From Bacteroidota bacterium (GTDB taxonomy: Bacteria > Bacteroidota > Bacteroidia > Chitinophagales > Chitinophagaceae), in assembly GCA_947460175.1 (NCBI GenBank), contig CANHGW010000001.1, positions 62,001 to 126,000 on the forward strand: 64,000 nucleotides of DNA, given 5' to 3'. Of this stretch, positions 54,074 through 61,434 are shown in pieces (positions within the stretch are counted from its first letter, which is position 1; every line of letters starts with the position of its first letter). Below the pieces are notes generated by a model. It did no database searches and was not told the origin of the DNA. It saw only the letters and a list, made by a program, of their open reading frames with translations. Position numbers and translations under genes: made by a program.

Positions 54074-56851
54074 ATGGAATTGTCTAAAAATTATATCCCG
54101 CAGGAAGCAGAAAACAAATGGTACGAACATTGGGTTAAGAGTGGCTACTTTAGCTCTACACCCAACGAAAAGCCAGCTTATACTATTGTAATACCTCCCC
54201 CGAATGTAACAGGTGTATTGCATATGGGGCATTGCTTGAATAATACAATTCAGGATATATTGATACGTCGCGCTCGTATGCAGGGCTATAATGCCTGTTG
54301 GGTGCCTGGCACCGATCATGCATCTATCGCTACCGAAGCCAAAGTAGTACAAATGTTGCGTGAAAAAGGTATCACCAAATCATCCTTAACCCGTGAAGAA
54401 TTTTTAGCTTATGCATGGGAATGGAAAGAAAAGTATGGTGGAATCATTTTACAACAATTACGCAAATTAGGCTGTTCACTCGATTGGGATCGTACTTCAT
54501 TCACCATGGATGATGATTATTACCAAGCCGTGATAAAAATATTTGTACAACTGTACAACGATGGCATTATCTATCGTGGGCTTCGTATGGTCAATTGGGA
54601 CCCTGCTAGCAAAACAGCTTTGAGTGATGAAGAGGTTATATTTAAAGAAATAGATTCTAAGCTTTACTATGTTAAATACCCATTTGTAAATTCCAATTCT
54701 AAAAATCCAAATTCCAACACTGATCCCTCAACTCTCAACCCTCAACTCTCAACTACCAACTCTCAACTACCAACTCCCAACTACATCATGGTGGCTACCA
54801 CCCGGCCAGAAACAATCTTGGGCGATGTGGCTATTTGTGTGAATCCAACTGATGAACGTTACAAGGATTGGATAGGCAAAGAGGTCATTGTACCAATTAT
54901 AAATCGTACAATTAAAATTATAGCTGATGAATATGTAGATGCTGAATTTGGAACTGGGGCCTTGAAAATTACACCTGCACATGATAAGAATGACAATGAA
55001 ATAGGTCGTAAACACAACCTCAAAACGATTGACACACTCGATGCCGATGGTAAGTTTGCCACAGAACAACTCATGGACGAACAACCCAATGAATTGGTTA
55101 TGAGTTATCATGGTATGGATCGATTTGATTTACGAAAAAAAATAGTAGAAGATATTGCTGCGCTAGGATTGATAGAAAAAATTGAAGACTATAAAGGACA
55201 AGTAGGTACGAGCGAACGTACAGGTGCTATTATCGAATCACGCTTGAGTATGCAGTGGTTTATGGATATGAAAACTTTTTTGGGCAAACATCCCGAAACA
55301 TTGTCTGCTGTGATGAATGATGAAATTAAATTTCATCCTGCTAAGCTTAAAAACACCTATAATCATTGGCTCGAAAATATCAAAGATTGGTGTATTAGTC
55401 GGCAGCTCTGGTGGGGACAACAAATACCAGCTTGGTATGACGAGAATGGAACTTTTGTAGTGGCAGAAAACCTTGAAACTGCTCAGAAGTTGTATGTAGA
55501 ACGTTGTAAGTTGAACGATACAACTTACAACCCAGAACTCTCAACCCTCAACTTGAAACAAGACGAAGATTGCCTCGATACATGGTTTTCTTCTTGGCTG
55601 TGGCCAATGGAAGTTTTCAAAGGTATTAGTCATCCCAACAATGCTGAAGTGAATTATTATTATCCCACAACTACCTTGGTTACTGGTCAAGATATCATTT
55701 TCTTTTGGGTAGCGCGTATGATCATGGCTGGGTTTGAATTCAAACAACAAATACCATTCAAGGATGTGTATTTTACTGGTATGGTGCGTGATAAGCAAGG
55801 CCGCAAAATGAGTAAGCAATTGGGCAATAGTCCCGACTTGCTTGGCTTGATAGATCAATATGGTGCAGATGCAGTTCGCTTTGGTATTATGATTGCTTCA
55901 CCTGCTGGCAACGATTTATTGTTTGATGAAAGTGGATTGGAACAAGGCAAATTATTTGGCAATAAACTTTGGAATGCATTGAAACTGCTTCATATCTTAA
56001 ACGAAAAAGAAAAGCAAGTGGACGATACAAGCGAATCTACTTTTGCAAGTTTATGGTTTGAACAGCGATTGAATGAAGTCAACATTTCAATAGAACAAGA
56101 TATAAAAGAATTTAAATTGAGCGAAGCGCTCAAGAAGATTTATTCATTGATATGGGACGATTATTGTAGCTGGTATTTGGAATGGATTAAGCCTCCGCAG
56201 GACCAACCAATCAACCAATACAATATTGAAAAAGCATTTTTCTTTTTTGAAGAATTAATGAAAATGCTCCATCCTTTTATGCCTTTTATTACCGAAGAAA
56301 TTTATCATTCATTAAATGATAGAAAAGAAGGAGATGATATTACAGTTTCGCAGTTGGCAATACACAACATGCAATCTATAGACGAACGTCGTACAATATT
56401 AAATCAAGGTGATGTATTGCAAAAAATGATTACATCGATTCGTGATGTACGTATAAAACAAAATTTAAAACCCAAAGACGAAATAGAATTACAATTACCA
56501 ATTGCGTACCAAAACGAATTGAATCCAATCATTAAGACGTTGCAAAAACAAAGTTTCGCAACTTCAGTTTCATTTGTAAGTGAGCCTGTCGAAAAGTCAA
56601 TTACATTTATGGTAGACAAAATGCAATGTAGTTTTACGACTGAAAAAGAAATCGACACTACGCAACAAAAGGAACAATTGGAAAAAGAACGAGACTACTT
56701 GAATGGATTCCTACTAAGTGTAGAAAAGAAACTCAGTAATGAACGTTTTATACAAAATGCGAAACCAGAAATTATTGAAATAGAAGTTAAAAAGAAGAAT
56801 GATGCCATTGAAAAATTGAAAATCATTGAAGAAAGTCTTAACTTGCTTTAG
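54074..56851 (+). CDS. valS: Valyl-tRNA synthetase
   Basis: Charges tRNA-Val. Start MELSKNYIPQEAENKWYEHW at 54074. Class I signatures are PPPNVTGVLHMGH (HMGH at 50-53) and KMSKQLGNSPDL (KMSKS with Gln last). The editing domain has VATTRPETILGDVAI, DEDCLDTWFSSWLWP precedes the KMSKS half, and a coiled-coil tRNA-binding arm closes the protein. Total 925 residues. Two inserts of low-complexity Asn/Thr/Ser/Pro sequence lie in surface loops, one just before VATTRPET and one before QDEDCLDTW. Both derive from 7-bp DNA repeats. The core motifs are undisturbed, so the enzyme should be active. Confidence 0.96.
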   Translation: MELSKNYIPQEAENKWYEHWVKSGYFSSTPNEKPAYTIVIPPPNVTGVLHMGHCLNNTIQDILIRRARMQGYNACWVPGTDHASIATEAKVVQMLREKGITKSSLTREEFLAYAWEWKEKYGGIILQQLRKLGCSLDWDRTSFTMDDDYYQAVIKIFVQLYNDGIIYRGLRMVNWDPASKTALSDEEVIFKEIDSKLYYVKYPFVNSNSKNPNSNTDPSTLNPQLSTTNSQLPTPNYIMVATTRPETILGDVAICVNPTDERYKDWIGKEVIVPIINRTIKIIADEYVDAEFGTGALKITPAHDKNDNEIGRKHNLKTIDTLDADGKFATEQLMDEQPNELVMSYHGMDRFDLRKKIVEDIAALGLIEKIEDYKGQVGTSERTGAIIESRLSMQWFMDMKTFLGKHPETLSAVMNDEIKFHPAKLKNTYNHWLENIKDWCISRQLWWGQQIPAWYDENGTFVVAENLETAQKLYVERCKLNDTTYNPELSTLNLKQDEDCLDTWFSSWLWPMEVFKGISHPNNAEVNYYYPTTTLVTGQDIIFFWVARMIMAGFEFKQQIPFKDVYFTGMVRDKQGRKMSKQLGNSPDLLGLIDQYGADAVRFGIMIASPAGNDLLFDESGLEQGKLFGNKLWNALKLLHILNEKEKQVDDTSESTFASLWFEQRLNEVNISIEQDIKEFKLSEALKKIYSLIWDDYCSWYLEWIKPPQDQPINQYNIEKAFFFFEELMKMLHPFMPFITEEIYHSLNDRKEGDDITVSQLAIHNMQSIDERRTILNQGDVLQKMITSIRDVRIKQNLKPKDEIELQLPIAYQNELNPIIKTLQKQSFATSVSFVSEPVEKSITFMVDKMQCSFTTEKEIDTTQQKEQLEKERDYLNGFLLSVEKKLSNERFIQNAKPEIIEIEVKKKNDAIEKLKIIEESLNLL
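54688..54784. repeat. Heptanucleotide repeat inside valS (first insert)
   Basis: About four imperfect AAATTCC-type heptads (54688-54715) are followed by eight consecutive CAACTCT-type heptads (54729-54784). Translated, the second part gives a seven-residue repeat, STLNPQL then STTNSQL. The insert lengthens a loop at the base of the editing domain. Confidence 0.85.
55503..55555. repeat. Heptanucleotide repeat and palindrome inside valS (second insert)
   Basis: GTTGTAAGTTG (55503-55513) and CAACTTACAAC (55521-55531) form a perfect 11-bp inverted repeat. From 55521 five heptads of the CAACTCT family run to 55555. The coded residues (NDTTYNPELSTLNL) fill a loop before the DEDCLDTW motif. Confidence 0.8.
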
Positions 56852-56859
56852 TATTTGAT

Positions 56860-57327
56860 ATGAAAAAGAAACTTTTTAAACTATTTGCAGGGCTTTGTTT
56901 GTCATTCGTTCTAATTTCATTCACCTCTGGCGAAGGAGATGAACGACAAAATGCGTCGAAATCTAAATTCATTACCTATTTAGGTTGTGCAATCACAGAT
57001 TCGGTATTTGTAGACAAAAATTTGTTTGATAGTTTAGTCGCATTACCCATTTGTGCCAAGGATAGTAACAACAACTATTGCAAAGTACAGAGCTTCGAAA
57101 TTACCTATGCCGAACGTGGGCTTTATCAAGATTCGACAGGACTACCTATTGTTGTAACTGACTACTCATCCGTTACATGTAAAGGTGATACAATACCTAC
57201 AGCATGGAAACAAATTTTTCATGACAGAAGTTACAAGGGCGATACCATTTATTTCGACAAGATTATAGCCAAATCACCTGATCAGAAAATGCGATTATGC
57301 AAAGGGTTGAAGTTTGTAATAAAATAA
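56860..57327 (+). CDS. Secreted protein with GldM-C-terminus-like domain
   Basis: A signal peptide (about 1-24) is followed by 130 residues. Their end, SYKGDTIYFDKIIAKSPDQK then MRLCKGLKFVIK, resembles the C-terminal domain of the T9SS/gliding motor shaft GldM/PorM (pattern GD.VYF..I.AKGPDG..R.L..L.F.IK). The preceding VQSFEITYAERGLYQD fits the start of that domain. Four cysteines (about 47, 69, 78 and 107) could make disulfides. It begins 8 bp after the valS stop. The GldM likeness is my reading; alternatively it is simply an uncharacterised periplasmic protein. Confidence 0.65.
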   Translation: MKKKLFKLFAGLCLSFVLISFTSGEGDERQNASKSKFITYLGCAITDSVFVDKNLFDSLVALPICAKDSNNNYCKVQSFEITYAERGLYQDSTGLPIVVTDYSSVTCKGDTIPTAWKQIFHDRSYKGDTIYFDKIIAKSPDQKMRLCKGLKFVIK

Positions 57328-57339
57328 ATATACGATTCA

Positions 57340-57942
57340 ATGCATCTTTCTAAACATCCTCATCTTTATATCATAGCAGGATGTAATGGTGCGGGAAAAA
57401 CAACTGCGAGTGAAACAATTTTACCAGAGATTTTGCAATGCAAGGAATTTGTAAATGCAGACAATATAGCACGTGGTTTATCTCCATTTAACGTGGAGTC
57501 TGTTGCATTCGAATCAGGCAGAATCATGCTTACTCGAATTAATGAATTATTACACTCAACAACAGATTTTGCTTTTGAAACAACCCTTTCATCACGAACC
57601 TATGTTTCGTTGGTGAAACAAGCTAAAATGCTAGGATATAAAGTAACGCTGTTATTCGTTTGGCTCGAAAATATACAAATTGCATATGACAGAGTCGCAT
57701 TAAGAGTAAAAAAAGGTGGGCATAATATTCCTTTAGTCGTTATAGAAAGGAGGTACCAACGTGGTCTTAATAATTTTTTCAATTTATATATTCCAATTGT
57801 CGATTCATGGTTATTAGTTAATAATTCAAATGATCGACTAGAACGAATAGCCTATGGTGAAAAAAATTTTGCTGAGAATATAGAAAATCAATATCTTTGG
57901 AATCAAATAAATTCAAATTATAATGGGTACAACAGTCAGTAA
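57340..57942 (+). CDS. Zeta-toxin-like P-loop kinase
   Basis: Walker A AGCNGAGKTT at 13-22, then the family motif FVNADNIARGLSPF (about 44-57) with the substrate-contact Asp, ETTLSSRTYVSLVKQAK, and a basic RVKKGGHNIPLVVIERRYQR that fits the lid region. Zeta toxins phosphorylate UDP-N-acetylglucosamine. This shorter branch (about 200 residues) has unknown targets. The gene overlaps a small downstream gene by 20 bp, a toxin-first order unlike epsilon-zeta, where the antitoxin comes first. Confidence 0.83.
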   Translation: MHLSKHPHLYIIAGCNGAGKTTASETILPEILQCKEFVNADNIARGLSPFNVESVAFESGRIMLTRINELLHSTTDFAFETTLSSRTYVSLVKQAKMLGYKVTLLFVWLENIQIAYDRVALRVKKGGHNIPLVVIERRYQRGLNNFFNLYIPIVDSWLLVNNSNDRLERIAYGEKNFAENIENQYLWNQINSNYNGYNSQ

Positions 57943-58117
57943 AGAACATATGGACTTTATAGAAAAGGTTACTCTGGGATTTAAAATTTCGTATGAAAAA
58001 TTAGTACGAGAGTCGGCACTTCACAATGAATCATTGGTGATGAGTGTCAATGGTGTTTCTACACAAATACCTGCAACTGAATTACTTAAACGGCTAGAAG
58101 AAAAAGAACAGAAATAA
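57923..58117 (+). CDS. Small partner of the zeta-like kinase (candidate antitoxin)
   Basis: A 64-residue mainly helical protein (MGTTVSKEHMDFIEKVTLGF, ending in a charged ELLKRLEEKEQK). The start lies 20 bp inside the end of the kinase gene, so translation is coupled. Position, size and charge fit an antitoxin or a target-specifying partner. No DNA-binding motif is evident. A short central SLVMSVNGVSTQIPA strand pair may be the binding face. Function is inference from the pair. Confidence 0.6.
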   Translation: MGTTVSKEHMDFIEKVTLGFKISYEKLVRESALHNESLVMSVNGVSTQIPATELLKRLEEKEQK

Positions 58118-58124
58118 ACTAGTT

Positions 58125-59513
58125 CTATTTCAATTCTTCATATAAACGAGTCGTATCACCTAATTGAAAATATTGTTTATTCAAGGTCGAAATCTTTTCC
58201 TTTTCGCCGGCCCGAAACCAGTATTCATCTGTTGCGATTGGATTCACTTCGGAAATCTTTTCTTCTATTGGAAAAATGGTCACTTGCTTAGTATAGTGTT
58301 TCATTGAGGACATCATCAAACTATAATAAGGTATATCCCAATCCATCATCTGTTGCAGTTCAGGATAACTTGATTTGAAAATATAAAATTTACTGCCTTG
58401 TTGAAACTGTCCTTTTTGTATCCATGCTTCTACCATAGCTTGTTTAGCAGTATAAAATTCGGCTATCTCTTTTTGCTTCCACATTCGATTGAAAATAACA
58501 ACAAGTAACAAAAAGGTGAAGCATCCTTTCACCATCTTATTCGATAGGTTTGCATAAAAGTCCAATATAAACGGTATGAAAACGATGGGAACTATCAAAT
58601 AATAAACTTGTTCGTGGTAACGAGTAAGTTCTTCGATATTATAACTAAAATTAATCAACAACATTGCTCCAGCAAAAAAGGAAGCAACAATAAAAAATTT
58701 CAACAACGATTTTGAATAAATATAATAACTTAAGATAACAACAAGCCCAATCAAAACTTCATAATAATGTGAGAATAGAAATTGAATGCGACGAATAATA
58801 TGCTCTTTCTGAAATAACATTTCATAGGTCTTATTATGTTTCAAATCAAATATCCAATTCATTTTACCACTTTCATACTCGCTAGCAGTCAGTTTTTTAA
58901 ATAAAATAAACAATGGGATTAGAAGAAGGTATGGAATATACTTTTTGATATTTCTATATTCGATATAATCTAAAGCCAATATAAAAATTGCAAGTACAGC
59001 ATTGAACGGGTGGCTCATTATTATCATTGCAAACAAGAATAACGACAGTATATTGGATTTAATGGATATCCTACTATGTTGTTTTAGTACAAAATAAAAT
59101 AAAACGGCTAGGGCTGTCCCATAATATTGTTCAAAAATAGGGCATACAAAACCATACACAACACCTATTAATTGCAACAGCAATAACAATAACCATGGAT
59201 AGATTGATTTATATTTTTTAAATAATACGAACCCTATCAAATAAAAGTATACAACATGCCATACAGAAAAAACAATTACTATTACCTTCAATGGTGCGCC
59301 CATATTGCTTAATAGATACACTGGAAGCTCTGCAATAGCCAATACATACCGTTGGTGTTCAACATGAAACTGTTGCTGATTAAGTGTTTTAAAGAAATAG
59401 TAACTCGTATCACTTAACAATCGCTCTTGAAAAAACAGTATAGTCATTGCAATAAGAAACAAATACGAGACTTGTATAATCCAAAAAAGTATTGAACGAT
59501 GTTGTACTAACAT
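58125..59513 (-). CDS. Multi-pass membrane protein of unknown function
   Basis: Roughly ten transmembrane helices fill residues 8-350. A soluble C-terminal part of about 110 residues follows (starts near EAWIQKGQFQQGSKFYIFKS). The first loop contains a long aromatic segment (SYYFFKTLNQQQFHVEHQRY) and a conserved-looking ELPVYLLSNMG. The topology resembles GT-C glycosyltransferases and O-antigen ligase-like proteins, but no catalytic motif is certain. It converges on the kinase pair with 7 bp between stops. Confidence 0.6.
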   Translation of the reverse strand: MLVQHRSILFWIIQVSYLFLIAMTILFFQERLLSDTSYYFFKTLNQQQFHVEHQRYVLAIAELPVYLLSNMGAPLKVIVIVFSVWHVVYFYLIGFVLFKKYKSIYPWLLLLLLQLIGVVYGFVCPIFEQYYGTALAVLFYFVLKQHSRISIKSNILSLFLFAMIIMSHPFNAVLAIFILALDYIEYRNIKKYIPYLLLIPLFILFKKLTASEYESGKMNWIFDLKHNKTYEMLFQKEHIIRRIQFLFSHYYEVLIGLVVILSYYIYSKSLLKFFIVASFFAGAMLLINFSYNIEELTRYHEQVYYLIVPIVFIPFILDFYANLSNKMVKGCFTFLLLVVIFNRMWKQKEIAEFYTAKQAMVEAWIQKGQFQQGSKFYIFKSSYPELQQMMDWDIPYYSLMMSSMKHYTKQVTIFPIEEKISEVNPIATDEYWFRAGEKEKISTLNKQYFQLGDTTRLYEELK

Positions 59514-59547
59514 ATATCAAAGATAATACGCCAAAGTATCGAAAATT

Positions 59548-59577
59548 AAAAAAAAGACCATCCTTGCAAAGATGGCC
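59548..59577 (-). terminator. Terminator after the lipoprotein gene
   Basis: On the minus strand GGCCATC/GATGGTC (7 bp, one G-U pair) followed by a T run, 30 bp after the stop codon. Confidence 0.8.
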
Positions 59578-59607
59578 TTTTGGTTGATTTGGTTAGAAAA
59601 AAAAATC

Positions 59608-60354
59608 TTATTCGATCGTAATCGTACGTGTAAGTGCAACTTCATTGATAGTATAAATTTGCTTTCCACCCAATGTATGTGATGTCATATTCCATGGTGC
59701 AATAATGATTACGCCTGTTCCTTTACCCGCACTTTGAATTTCAGACGCACTGAATGTAACTGAACTCGTATTTCCTGCCATTCGTTTTATAATCGTAGTG
59801 GATGAGCCGCTTAATTGAAAATACACAGAATCAGAATTTGAAATAGAACCTACTGTACTTAACGTAAAGCTATTGGCCGAATTAATTGTGGTAGCACTTC
59901 CACTGATATCATCTGCAACTGGCATTCCTTGAGCAGATGCATCATACGTAAATCCCGACAATGACCCCCCACCTACTACTGACCAATCAATATTACTTGA
60001 CAAATCTATTCCTGTAATATCAGTTGCACTTGGTGTGTAAACATAACTATTGTTTGATTGTTTTGTCAACGCTTTAGTATTCAAGGTTACTGCACCAGCA
60101 TCATTGTATGATCCTGTTGATAAATTGCCGAAAACAGCTACTCCTGTACCTAATGTAGTTGTAATTGGGAAACCTCCCACAGTCATTTTTGAAACTGTTT
60201 GTACAGCCACCAAGGCCCCGTCACCTCCTGCTGGGATTGGTGTAGTAGCACTTGTATTGTTATTGGCGGGAGTTGTATTAGGTGTTGTCGCTTTTTTATC
60301 GCATGAAGCAAATAAGAGTATTCCTAAAGACATTTCTAAAAATAATTTTTTCAT
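59608..60354 (-). CDS. Ser/Thr/Gly-rich lipoprotein of unknown function
   Basis: The start is set at the ATG at 60354 (MKKLFLEMSLGILLFASCDK), which gives a lipoprotein signal with lipobox FASC. A Thr/Asn/Pro linker (about 19-45) leads to a beta-rich domain of about 200 residues with many Ser, Thr and Gly and no Cys. Strand-like units such as GGFPITTTLGTGVAVFGNLS and NSFTLSTVGSISNSDSVYFQ suggest an Ig-like or beta-sandwich surface protein. No family recognised. It follows ctaB on the same strand but with a 115-bp gap. Confidence 0.7.
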   Translation of the reverse strand: MKKLFLEMSLGILLFASCDKKATTPNTTPANNNTSATTPIPAGGDGALVAVQTVSKMTVGGFPITTTLGTGVAVFGNLSTGSYNDAGAVTLNTKALTKQSNNSYVYTPSATDITGIDLSSNIDWSVVGGGSLSGFTYDASAQGMPVADDISGSATTINSANSFTLSTVGSISNSDSVYFQLSGSSTTIIKRMAGNTSSVTFSASEIQSAGKGTGVIIIAPWNMTSHTLGGKQIYTINEVALTRTITIE

Positions 60355-60469
60355 AAGAATTGGTTTTTGTTTGAATATAAATTTCAATACAAATGTCCAA
60401 CGAATATTGAATTGCTGCAATACCATGAAGAGGGTATTTTACAAAAAGAGGAGAACGAAATTATTATTT

Positions 60470-61333
60470 TTAAACATACTTATCTACCACCAATGTAATC
60501 AACACCAACGGCAGGTAAACAAACGATGCGAACATCACTTGTCTAGCATTCGAATCTGAATTATCTTTTAGAAATAAGATAGATTTATATAACATCCAAC
60601 ATCCACCCAATAAAAGCCCTATTACGGAAATAAATCCACCTAACCCTACTACCATTGGTAATGCGCTCAATGGAATTAAAATTGCACTATATAACACACA
60701 TTGCGAAGCTGTAAATTGGCCTACTTTTCCTTTACTTGGCAACATTTTCATGCCTGCTTTTTCATAATCCTCATGACCTATCCAAGCTATGGCCCAAAAA
60801 TGAGGGAACTGCCAAAAAAATTGTATGATGAATAAGGTCCATGCCGCAAGGCTTCCCATATGATTTGTAGCAGCAACCCACCCAATCAAACAAGGCAATG
60901 ATCCCGGAATGGCACCAACCAAAACAGAAATAGGGGATATCCGTTTTAACGGGGTGTATATAAACGTATATAAAACATAACAGAATAAGGCTAACAGCGC
61001 ACTTTTTATATTGAAACTATACAGAATGATCAAGCCCAACACCAATGTGATTGCTGAAAATATAATTGCCTCTATTACACTCATACGAGTATCGGGCAAT
61101 GGTCTATTCATTGTCCGCTTCATCAATTTATCAGTATCTCTTTCTAGAATCTCATTGGATGCATTTGCCGCAGCTGTAACTAATATTCCACCCAATAATA
61201 ATAAAATTACACTCTTGAATTCCACCTTAAGCTCAGGTACTATTACATAACCAACTACACTCGAAAAAACTACGAGCATACTCAAGTTGAGTTTCATTAA
61301 TTGCTGATAGTCTTTTAATTTTTGTATAAACAA
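60470..61333 (-). CDS. ctaB: Protoheme IX farnesyltransferase (heme O synthase)
   Basis: UbiA-family membrane prenyltransferase that adds a farnesyl group to heme b to make heme O for the terminal oxidase. It has the first Asp-rich motif NEILERDTDKLMKRTMNRPL and the second region around WAIAWIGHEDYEKAGMKMLP, with about nine helices. Start: a TTG at 61333 (with GAGGAAG just before it) places KLKDYQQLMKLNLSMLVVFS at the usual N-terminal distance; the first ATG is at 61297. It is downstream of coxA, as expected for oxidase assembly. Confidence 0.94.
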   Translation of the reverse strand: MFIQKLKDYQQLMKLNLSMLVVFSSVVGYVIVPELKVEFKSVILLLLGGILVTAAANASNEILERDTDKLMKRTMNRPLPDTRMSVIEAIIFSAITLVLGLIILYSFNIKSALLALFCYVLYTFIYTPLKRISPISVLVGAIPGSLPCLIGWVAATNHMGSLAAWTLFIIQFFWQFPHFWAIAWIGHEDYEKAGMKMLPSKGKVGQFTASQCVLYSAILIPLSALPMVVGLGGFISVIGLLLGGCWMLYKSILFLKDNSDSNARQVMFASFVYLPLVLITLVVDKYV

Positions 61334-61368
61334 CTTCCTCTATATTATATGTTCAACTTTAAAACAAA

Positions 61369-61410
61369 ATTCCAAATTCCAACTTGAAGTAATCCGTTGG
61401 AATTTGGAAT
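61369..61410 (-). terminator. Long perfect hairpin between coxA and ctaB
   Basis: A 15-bp perfect stem ATTCCAAATTCCAAC/GTTGGAATTTGGAAT around a 12-nt loop, followed on the minus strand by TTTTGTTTT. The arms consist of the same ATTCC heptads seen in the valS insert. Confidence 0.75.
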
Positions 61411-61434
61411 TAGTTTATTAATTATTATTTCAAT

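Noticed and set aside
54688-54784. Heptad tract in valS as a CRISPR or phase-variable switch
   Set aside because: Units are too short for CRISPR. On/off switching of an essential synthetase is unlikely, so only the repeat itself is reported.
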